Position numbers and translations under genes: made by a program
Notes under the pieces: model-generated
Database searches by the model: none
Seen by the model: the letters and a program-made list of their open reading frames with translations, nothing else
Told to the model about the DNA's origin: nothing
Part shown: one piece after another, positions 17,306 through 21,492 of the stretch
How positions within the stretch are numbered: position 1 is the stretch's first letter
Layout: every line of letters begins with the position of its first letter
DNA from: a virus
IMG/VR virus record: IMGVR_UViG_3300045136_000352
Span: 1-21,492 of that record
DNA: 21,492 nt
Reading direction: 5' to 3' (one strand)

Positions 17306-17509
17306 CTACCCGAGCAAGCTCTGCTGATTAAGCAGCGTCCGCTCATCGGTAAGCAAAGTAGCGGCACGACCCTGCTGGACTCGCATCTTCGCCTGCATCT
17401 CCTTGAACGCCTTGCGCTCCGCCTCCTCGCGCTCCTTCCTGGCCCGCTCCTCCGCCTCGCGCTGAATAGCAGAGTAATCCGGCATCTTCGGCCCCTTAAA
17501 GAACCCCAT
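17306..17509 (-). CDS. Small pre-portal protein, copy C (likely parental form)
   Basis: The 67-residue protein begins MGFFKGPKMPDYSAIQREAE, runs through a highly charged helix (ERARKEREEAERKAF), and ends with the same motif as copies A and B (RVQQGRAATLLTDERTLLNQ). The short N-terminus with Lys/Pro, then a charged helix, then 'GRAATLLT...LLG', is the usual architecture of this pre-portal phage family. Copy C is therefore probably ancestral, while A and B carry a different N-terminal half. The ATG overlaps the upstream stop as TAATG. Confidence 0.75.
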   Translation of the reverse strand: MGFFKGPKMPDYSAIQREAEERARKEREEAERKAFKEMQAKMRVQQGRAATLLTDERTLLNQQSLLG

Positions 17510-17730
17510 TAGCCTCTCTCCATCTGATAAAGGGAGTTGGCTTCCCGCATAACGGCTTCCATCCTTCGAGCCTCTTCGGGCGTAAAAGCCCCCCTAACCT
17601 TATGCCGTTTTGGCTTCGAGTGCAAGGCCCACCAACGCGCCTGCTCGATAGGCGACCTGGCCGTCAGCGGAACAAACTCCTCCGCCGCCGGGTCATCCCG
17701 AGGATCAAGCGGGGCGGCACGAAAAATCAT
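17509..17730 (-). CDS. Hypothetical protein, 73 residues
   Basis: I chose ATG at 17730 (MIFRAAPLDPRDDPAAEEF) rather than the in-frame GTG at 17742. The ATG overlaps the TGA of the 32-codon gene upstream as ATGA, the coupling style of this operon. The protein is soluble and helical, with 'SPIEQARWWALHSKPKRHKVRG', then 'FTPEEARRMEAVMREANSLYQ'. I do not recognise the family. Its stop overlaps the ATG of copy C (TAATG). Position among terminase-portal accessory genes suggests a head-assembly or regulatory role, but nothing in the sequence proves it. Confidence 0.6.
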   Translation of the reverse strand: MIFRAAPLDPRDDPAAEEFVPLTARSPIEQARWWALHSKPKRHKVRGAFTPEEARRMEAVMREANSLYQMERG

Positions 17731-17825
17731 CGCCTGAACCACCCCTTTACGGTGGCAATAGCCTTCCTAACCCACTGCCGCACGCGCTCAAAAGCCCCGC
17801 GGATGGCACGAAACACTGCGCGCAT
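17727..17825 (-). CDS. 32-residue cationic amphipathic peptide
   Basis: A short gene starts at ATG 17825, one base after the upstream TGA. An AGGAGGT Shine-Dalgarno lies 8 nt ahead (within 17834-17841), and the gene stops at 17727, overlapping the next ATG. The product has eight Arg, two Lys and one Glu (net about +9). Its hydrophobic residues are V4 F5 I8 A11 F12 V15 W18 V19 A22 I23 V26 W29 F30, spaced every 3-4 positions, so it folds as an almost ideal amphipathic helix. Such helices bind membranes or nucleic acid. It could be a lysis or antimicrobial-like peptide, an RNA/DNA-binding peptide or a virion component. The ribosome site and tight packing favour a real gene. Confidence 0.6.
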   Translation of the reverse strand: MRAVFRAIRGAFERVRQWVRKAIATVKGWFRR

Positions 17826-17826
17826 G

Positions 17827-18048
17827 TCACACCACCTCCTCATCAGCGGCCCGCTTCTTCCTGGTTGGCTTAAGCTTCGCCTCAAGCTCGGCCACCACCC
17901 CCTCCTGATAAGCTACCAGAGCAGCCCGGGGGAAGTCACCAATCCTCTCAATCCGAAACTCCTGCGAGCCCCGGGCCGCCCATTCACGAAGAAGGGCCAG
18001 CTTCTCCCGGGCCTGAGAAAGCTCGATAGAAGTCGTTTGGTCGGACAT
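17827..18048 (-). CDS. Small protein with gpW-like layout (tentative)
   Basis: The 73 residues form a helix (SIELSQAREKLALLREWAARG), a short probable beta hairpin (QEFRIERIGDFPRAALVA), a second helix (YQEGVVAELEAKL), and a basic then acidic tail (KPTRKKRAADEEVV). The helix-hairpin-helix order, size and location between terminase and portal recall the gpW head-completion protein of lambda, but typical gpW residues are not clearly present, so the assignment is weak. AAAGGAG about 9 nt before the ATG decides the start. The gene overlaps the end of the HExxH gene by 65 nt in another frame. Confidence 0.6.
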   Translation of the reverse strand: MSDQTTSIELSQAREKLALLREWAARGSQEFRIERIGDFPRAALVAYQEGVVAELEAKLKPTRKKRAADEEVV

Positions 18049-18358
18049 ACTTTTTGTCTCCTTTCAGCAAGGTGTGGCAAGCCGGCAACAGCAGCGGGTT
18101 CGCCACAAACAGAGAAGTCATAGCACACGCCGCCACCGTGCACATCTCCTCCTCGGAAAAATGCCGGTCTTGCTGCCCGGTCTCATAAAGATAGGCATGC
18201 AGGGCCTCGTGCAGGAGGGTGTCCACAAACCGGTGCGGGGCCAAGTCCGGGGCGATTGTAATAATCTGAGTCTTGGGGTCGGTTTCCCCAAAAGCCCCGT
18301 CGGGCAAGGTGGCCATCACAACCGAATAAACAGTTGTACTGATCATGAGCAAAGGCAT
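17984..18358 (-). CDS. HExxH putative zinc metallopeptidase-like phage protein
   Basis: The 124-residue protein has 'TLLHEALHAYLYETG', with H50-E51-A-L-H54 as a zinc-binding HExxH motif. 'SEEEMCTVAACAMTSLFVANPLLL' follows, and its acidic run may supply a third ligand. A short HExxH helix followed by '.EEE.....A.......NP.L' is a pattern I know from small phage and prophage proteins of unknown substrate. An N-terminal beta hairpin (ISTTVYSVVM, KTQIITIA) precedes it. The ATG lies one base after the terminase stop, with GGAG 9 nt upstream. The last 65 nt overlap the next gene. Peptidase activity has not been shown for this group as far as I know. Confidence 0.72.
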   Translation of the reverse strand: MPLLMISTTVYSVVMATLPDGAFGETDPKTQIITIAPDLAPHRFVDTLLHEALHAYLYETGQQDRHFSEEEMCTVAACAMTSLFVANPLLLPACHTLLKGDKKYVRPNDFYRAFSGPGEAGPSS

Positions 18359-18359
18359 T

Positions 18360-19838
18360 CTAAGTCTCCGCCGTGGTTTGGGAGTTGTAGCGGCTGCCGA
18401 AAGACCATTTCGGCATACCTATGGCTCCGGTAGCCAGAGCATCGGCAACATGCGATGCCATGTCGTGCACGGGCTCTTCTTTTAACACGCCAGTCTTTTC
18501 GTCCCGCTCCCGCCGGTAAGTTGCGAGTAAGTCCAGCCCGTCCATACACGCGCGTGAGAACACCGCATGCTTGAGAAGCCGCCTAGTAGCCGTGATCTGC
18601 TCGATCTTGGGCGCTTTGCGCACGGGGGTCCCTATAAGCCCCGCCTCACTGAACTGGCTGATCCGGCTCTTGCCGGAACCCAGCTCATGCTGGGCCACGT
18701 CGTGCGGCATGTAGTTGACGCCCAGCCGCCAAACCTGGCCGTCTGTGACGGCGTATTCCCGAACGCGCTGCACGATCGTCGGGATGGCGGCCCCAATGAA
18801 CTGGAGGTAGCCGATAAAGATCGGGGTACCGGCAACCCGCTGGAAGAACCAGACCACGGTCATATCGTTCCACCCCAGGTCCCAACAGGTGTTTACCTGC
18901 AGGTTTGGATTATACCGCACATCCGTGATCCGCCCCGAGGCCCGGAGCTCCTCCAACTCAAGCCGATAGATCGCCCCCTCGACACCTGCCTCGAAGTCGC
19001 ACTCGTATTCCTGGGCAAACTCGGTTGGGCTCAAGTCGGCCTGGAGGTTGGCGATCTCTTCCGGGGTCACCATGCCCGTCTGGTGCACCGTGTACAGGCT
19101 GGCCGACCAATTGTCGCTGGTATTGGTCACAACCGAACCATCGTGCCGCCGCCACGTCACCGCCTCCCCGGCCTGCCAGCGGGCCGCCCGGTCATACATC
19201 CGGTAGAGATGGTTCCGGCCCAGCGGGGTGCCGATGAACGTTGCCCACTGGTTCGGGTAGCCTCGATGGTCAAACCCCTGCCGGCTTTTGTCCGACAGCA
19301 TCGGCCGGACCTGTTGGGTCCAGACGTGCTCGGGAATGTGCTGCCACTCGTCGATCACCACCCCGTCTAGATAGCCGCCGCGAAGGCGCTGCTTCGGGCT
19401 GTCCACGCCGTACAGCCGGATGCGGCTGACGCCGCCCCGGACGGTCGGAATGTACACCGCCAGCCGGCTGTCTTTGATCGTGGTTCCGGGGATTTGCAAG
19501 GCGCGCTCGCGAAGCTCGGCCCAAGCGATGTCCTCAACCTGCGAATAGGTCGGGCCGAGATAGGCGTACCGGCCGTTGGGGAACGGGCAGTTTACCGCCC
19601 GGTCCAGCAGCTTCATAATTTGGCTAAAACTTTTGCCCGAACGACGATGCCAGACATCGACCGAAAAACGGGTCTTGCGCTCTATGGTTTCAAGCTGATG
19701 CGGGGCAGGCCGCATGTCAAAATAGGCCCAGGCATCGCGGGGGGTAACGGGCCGAAACTCCGGCCGCTTGTCTTCTTCCCGCGTCACCTTGGGGGCGGCG
19801 ATCTTAATCAGCCGATTTGCCTGGGCCAGGATTGTCAC
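18360..19838 (-). CDS. terL: Terminase large subunit (DNA packaging ATPase/nuclease)
   Basis: The 492-residue protein has an ATPase domain with Walker A-like HRRSGKS (64-70), Walker B GVVIDEW (159-165, D163/E164) and a C-motif 'IGTP' (202-205). A nuclease domain follows with 'CWDLGWNDMT' (D320), 'MPHD' (D380) and 'HVADAL' (D466) as likely metal-binding acidic residues. It pumps DNA through the portal and cuts it. The start is GTG at 19838, four bases after the upstream stop; the Shine-Dalgarno is weak. I see no recognisable small terminase subunit. One of the unidentified genes to the right may fill that role. Confidence 0.94.
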   Translation of the reverse strand: MTILAQANRLIKIAAPKVTREEDKRPEFRPVTPRDAWAYFDMRPAPHQLETIERKTRFSVDVWHRRSGKSFSQIMKLLDRAVNCPFPNGRYAYLGPTYSQVEDIAWAELRERALQIPGTTIKDSRLAVYIPTVRGGVSRIRLYGVDSPKQRLRGGYLDGVVIDEWQHIPEHVWTQQVRPMLSDKSRQGFDHRGYPNQWATFIGTPLGRNHLYRMYDRAARWQAGEAVTWRRHDGSVVTNTSDNWSASLYTVHQTGMVTPEEIANLQADLSPTEFAQEYECDFEAGVEGAIYRLELEELRASGRITDVRYNPNLQVNTCWDLGWNDMTVVWFFQRVAGTPIFIGYLQFIGAAIPTIVQRVREYAVTDGQVWRLGVNYMPHDVAQHELGSGKSRISQFSEAGLIGTPVRKAPKIEQITATRRLLKHAVFSRACMDGLDLLATYRRERDEKTGVLKEEPVHDMASHVADALATGAIGMPKWSFGSRYNSQTTAET

Positions 19839-19841
19839 GGG

Positions 19842-20012
19842 TCACTCAGCCCCGAGGCTGGCGCTCCCAGACGGCGAACGCGGCGGGTCGAGCCTCGAAT
19901 AGCCGCCGTAGGAGCGACCCGCGTCCTTACGCGCCCGCTCAAGTTCGCCCTGGAGCAGGCAAATCTTGACGATCAAGCCGAGGATGATGAGCAGCAGGAT
20001 TGACTCATACAT
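19842..20012 (-). CDS. Small single-pass membrane protein
   Basis: I chose ATG at 20012, giving 56 residues, because AAAGGAA lies 8 nt upstream and the start overlaps the preceding stop region; the longer start at 20045 has no Shine-Dalgarno. The N-terminus (YESILLLIILGLIVKICLL, about residues 2-20) is one hydrophobic helix. A short charged helix (QGELERARKDAG) and a Ser/Pro/Gly-rich tail follow. An N-terminal anchor with a charged tail is compatible with an inner-membrane spanin component or an unusual holin, but those are guesses. Confidence 0.6.
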   Translation of the reverse strand: MYESILLLIILGLIVKICLLQGELERARKDAGRSYGGYSRLDPPRSPSGSASLGAE

Positions 20013-20313
20013 GAGAGGGTTCCTTTCGATCCAGCAGCCGACCATACCTCAGCCGGCCGGCTTGGCGCAACGCCATGGGCAAACAGGCCCGGCAGTGAGA
20101 CGGAAGCGGGCTGTATCGGCGCAGCGGGGTGATCTCCTCCCAGTGGCGTCCGCAAGCACAGCACGTCATGCGCCACACCAGCCGAGGCCCGTCTGGAGTA
20201 TCGACCACTCGCTGCAACACCCCAGCCGCCGGGCCATACGGGGCCGGACGGTAGTACCGGGTTCCCGGGGGCGGGGGTTCGGTGAAGTCAATAAGGTGGC
20301 GGGCGGCGGTCAT
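20005..20313 (-). CDS. Zinc-ribbon-like protein
   Basis: The 102-residue protein carries two CxxC pairs, C51-C54 (in TCCACGRHW) and C74-C77 (in HCRACLP), separated by about 20 residues. This is the spacing of a four-cysteine zinc ribbon. The N-terminal 40 residues are Pro-rich, and the C-terminus is basic (RQAGRLRYGRLLDRK). Phage zinc ribbons of this size usually bind nucleic acid or mediate protein contacts. The role here is unknown, with a small terminase or transcription regulator being possible. The ATG overlaps the previous stop as ATGA. Confidence 0.62.
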   Translation of the reverse strand: MTAARHLIDFTEPPPPGTRYYRPAPYGPAAGVLQRVVDTPDGPRLVWRMTCCACGRHWEEITPLRRYSPLPSHCRACLPMALRQAGRLRYGRLLDRKEPSHV

Positions 20314-20639
20314 AGGTCATCGTCTGGCGGCAACCACAAAATCGCCAAGACCGATAGCTCTTTCAGTTCATACTCTCGGCCGCCACGGCAATCGCGGGCA
20401 GGGCCATGACGGCCCAAGCCACGTGCGCCTTTCGCGCGCAGCCACTTGGCCACCTCAGACCGTTTCTCCGCGAACAGAACTTCCGGAGGCGGCTCTTCTG
20501 CCTTCAAGTGGAAAACCGAACCTACCCATACCCGCCGGGATAGCAGCTTTGGGTCTATATCGACCGGTGGAACGTCCACGTCGTTATTGATCGCTGTGAG
20601 CAGCGTCTGCAGGTCCTTGTATCGGTAGTCTCTGGGCAT
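20310..20639 (-). CDS. Hypothetical protein, 109 residues
   Basis: The start is set at ATG 20639 (MPRDYRYKDLQTLLTAINND) by an AAGGAGG Shine-Dalgarno at about 20644-20651; the longer frame from 20705 has no ribosome site and overlaps the preceding gene. The product has an N-terminal helix, a stretch 'SRRVWVGSVFHLKAEEPPPEVLFAEKRSEVAKWLRAKG' that suggests a beta strand then a helix, and an acidic end (ILWLPPDDDL). I do not recognise the family. It lies two genes upstream of the terminase neighbourhood and is coupled to the zinc-ribbon gene. Confidence 0.6.
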   Translation of the reverse strand: MPRDYRYKDLQTLLTAINNDVDVPPVDIDPKLLSRRVWVGSVFHLKAEEPPPEVLFAEKRSEVAKWLRAKGARGLGRHGPARDCRGGREYELKELSVLAILWLPPDDDL

Positions 20640-20655
20640 TGGGGTCCTCCTTGGT

Positions 20656-21054
20656 TCACACGCCACCGATCGGGGCCATGAAGCACCAGATCGTGTACAG
20701 GCCACAGACGTGGTAGCGCCCGTCAGGGCTCTCCATGCGCTGGTTGTACGGGATGATGTACCGGGTGTTCAACTGGAGCTTCGGGTGCTCACTGCGGTCG
20801 CGCAGGATCACCTCATAGCCCTCAGGAATGGCCCTGACCCGGTTGGACGGGATTGGGGCGCACCAGCCGTGGGTGCAGCAGCATTGCCGGTTGTAGGCGA
20901 ACCCAGGCTGGTTGCATGACCCAAACTCCTGGTCCACCTCGCCCACCCGGGGCTCAGCATCATCCCGGATGGTCACAGAGCCCTCTTCATCGCCAAGGGC
21001 GGGGCTGGAGATCAACAGACCGGCGACCAGAGCGGTCAGAAAGAAGCGCAACAT
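20656..21054 (-). CDS. Secreted cysteine-rich protein of unknown function
   Basis: ATG at 21054 is chosen over 21066 because GGAGG lies five bases before it. The 132-residue product has a signal peptide (MLRFFLTALVAGLLIS, then SPALG with likely cleavage after G21). The mature protein has seven cysteines (C47, C58-C60, C65, C117, C124) and the pattern 'RQCCCTHGWCAPIPS', 'RAIPEGYEV', 'SPDGRYHVC' and 'CFMAP'. I associate the CC.....C.P.. / SPDG.YH.C / C....P layout with periplasmic hypothetical proteins of Alphaproteobacteria. It is the first gene after the late promoter. Periplasmic disulphide-bonded function is likely; the actual job is unknown. Confidence 0.7.
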   Translation of the reverse strand: MLRFFLTALVAGLLISSPALGDEEGSVTIRDDAEPRVGEVDQEFGSCNQPGFAYNRQCCCTHGWCAPIPSNRVRAIPEGYEVILRDRSEHPKLQLNTRYIIPYNQRMESPDGRYHVCGLYTIWCFMAPIGGV

Positions 21055-21130
21055 CGGGGCCTCCATGGTTGTTGCAGGTTTCGCTCTATAGAATACCTAA
21101 GGTCCGCGCCGCGGCGCGATCTCAATGAGC

Positions 21131-21302
21131 CTCATGAGTCTCATGGAGTTAACATGAGCTATGGATTTTGCTCCTGACAAGATACCGGCAATATGTCCAA
21201 GACAGGGCCGGCCCCTTAGGGCCGGTCCCTGGCTTGGACAGCCGGAGTGTCTTGGCAGAGGTGAACCGGACATGAGCAAGGGGAAGATCATGAGCACTCA
21301 TG
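21131..21302. repeat. Cluster of CATGAG/CTCATG hexamers in the leader
   Basis: The hexamer CATGAG or its complement occurs at 21131-21136, 21133-21138, 21140-21145, 21153-21158, 21271-21276, 21289-21294 and 21297-21302. The last two form a perfect 6+6 inverted repeat around CA. The density is far above chance and lies between the late promoter and the first gene, so it may be a protein-binding array or RNA-level element. Confidence 0.45.
21185..21245. ncRNA. Long imperfect hairpin 1 (leader of the late transcript)
   Basis: CCGGC (21185-21189) pairs with GCCGG (21241-21245), TGTCCAAG (21194-21201) with CTTGGACA (21233-21240), then AGGG/CCCT and CCGGCC/GGCCGG around a CCTTA loop. No U-run follows on either strand, so it is not a standard terminator. 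It would lie in the 5' leader of the leftward transcript, about 70 nt after the predicted start. It could be an RNA-stability or antitermination structure, or a DNA site for packaging or recombination. Confidence 0.5.
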
Positions 21303-21321
21303 CACATCTATAGCGGCGCGG

Positions 21322-21351
21322 ACCTTAGCATGTGAGAAAGGGGGTTGTCAA
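21322..21351 (-). promoter_or_regulatory. Leftward sigma70-type promoter with extended -10 (late operon)
   Basis: On the minus strand a perfect TTGACA (21346-21351) is followed after 18 nt by TAAGGT (21322-21327), preceded by TGC as an extended -10. Transcription would begin near 21315 and read through the leader into the secreted-protein gene and the whole structural operon. The -10 box is weak, but the perfect -35 and the TGn compensate. The -35 is bordered by an inverted repeat AGAGGTG/CACCTCT (21351-21357, 21375-21381) that could hold a regulator. Confidence 0.55.
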
Positions 21352-21378
21352 GAGGTGTTTTGCATGTCAGGCGCACCT

Positions 21379-21467
21379 CTGTCAGGACCCTCCGTTGGTG
21401 TTCGGATCGAGGGGTCCGGCCCTAACGGGCCGGCCCCTTCCGATCCGCACCAACGGTATCCTGCCAG
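21379..21467. repeat. Long imperfect hairpin 2 upstream of the late promoter
   Basis: CTGTCAGGA (21379-21387) nearly pairs with TCCTGCCAG (21459-21467). Inside it CCGTTGGTG (21392-21400) pairs with the arm ending CAACGG (21456), then CGGATC and the GGGGTCC/GGCCCC arms close on a TAAC loop. Its 25-nt core (21412-21436), read on the minus strand, matches the core of hairpin 1 (21205-21229) with two differences. It may end transcripts arriving from the right, or be half of a paired DNA site. The last 25 bases of the window show nothing I can name. Confidence 0.5.
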
Positions 21468-21492
21468 GAGCATCATCCACGTTGTGAAGGCT

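Larger units (their letters stand above)
16768..17394 (-). repeat. Tandem repeat with 269-bp period covering the small gene family
   Basis: Stops of the three small genes lie at 16768, 17037 and 17306, exactly 269 bp apart. Copies A and B are similar over the whole unit. Copy C matches only from about 17394 leftward, that is the gene's 3' third plus the 14-nt spacer and the start of the next gene. The spacer and Shine-Dalgarno block is the same at 17023-17040 and 17292-17309. Confidence 0.85.
21098..21327. repeat. 15-bp inverted repeat, one arm on the promoter -10
   Basis: TAAGGTCCGCGCCGC at 21098-21112 recurs as its exact complement at 21313-21327. The right arm contains the -10 box and the predicted start of the late promoter, and the left arm lies just ahead of the first gene. 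This arrangement would suit a regulator binding both sites, or reflect duplication of a promoter segment. Confidence 0.5.

Noticed and set aside
17509-17742. Longer GTG start at 17742 for the 73-residue protein
   Set aside because: The ATG at 17730 overlaps the upstream stop as ATGA, matching the operon's coupling style; the GTG has no better ribosome site.
20310-20705. Longer start at 20705 for the 109-residue protein
   Set aside because: It overlaps the secreted-protein gene by 50 nt and lacks a Shine-Dalgarno, whereas ATG 20639 has AAGGAGG.
21097-21297. 66-codon minus-strand frame through the leader
   Set aside because: It reads straight through hairpin 1 and the CATGAG cluster, has no Shine-Dalgarno, and its translation has no recognisable pattern.
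21270-21311. 13-codon plus-strand leader-peptide-like frame (MSKGKIMSTHAHL) with GAGGTG upstream
   Set aside because: It points away from the operon and no plus-strand promoter or downstream plus-strand gene is visible, so the ribosome site is probably chance.
21382-21492. Open minus-strand frames entering from the right edge
   Set aside because: Two frames are open over this short span but both cross hairpin 2, and neither has enough sequence to judge. No gene is called.
1-21492. tRNA genes, CRISPR arrays, insertion sequences, integrase or attachment sites
   Set aside because: I looked for cloverleaf-like segments, regularly spaced repeats, transposase or integrase motifs and found none. 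The 269-bp repeats are coding duplications.

Overview
The window is the late (virion morphogenesis) module of a short-tailed, T7-like phage or prophage. Every gene I can support lies on the minus strand, so the operon reads from right (about 21.3 kb) to left (position 1) and runs off the left edge inside a gene. The gene content is podoviral: a T7-type head-tail connector portal, scaffold, capsid, tail tubular proteins A and B, a gp13-like protein, three internal/ejection proteins in the gp14-gp15-gp16 order, and a fibre with a T7 fibre N-terminus. No RNA polymerase, replication gene, integrase, tRNA, IS element or CRISPR is visible, so lytic versus prophage cannot be decided here. The GC-rich DNA and two proteins of a type I associate with Alphaproteobacteria (the Cys-rich secreted protein at 20656-21054 and the partial gene at the left edge) suggest an alphaproteobacterial host; this is inference.

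Right end (21055-21492): a non-coding control region. It holds a leftward sigma70-like promoter with an extended -10 (21322-21351), flanked by two long imperfect hairpins (21185-21245 and 21379-21467). Their 25-nt cores are near-identical and lie in opposite orientations. There are also a 15-bp inverted repeat touching the -10 box and a cluster of CATGAG/CTCATG hexamers. The first gene encodes a secreted Cys-rich protein. Three small tightly coupled genes follow (an unknown, a zinc-ribbon-like protein and a one-TM-helix protein), then the large terminase.

Terminase-portal interval (16.8-18.36 kb): a run of small genes. They are an HExxH peptidase-like protein overlapping a possible gpW-like protein, a 32-residue strongly cationic amphipathic peptide, an unknown, and a triplicated small gene family sharing a C-terminal phage motif. 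The terminase sits before the portal, unlike T7, where it follows the fibre.

Head genes (12.4-16.8 kb): portal, a Bbp19-like protein, scaffold, major capsid protein (with its own likely promoter) and a probable decoration/structural protein. Tail and ejection genes (1-12.4 kb): gp11-, gp12-, gp13-, gp14-, gp15- and gp16-like proteins, the fibre, and a partial fibre-associated gene. Most junctions are ATGA/TGATG overlaps or gaps under 20 nt, so translation is strongly coupled. Several starts were moved from the longest ORF to one with a better Shine-Dalgarno sequence or stop-start overlap.
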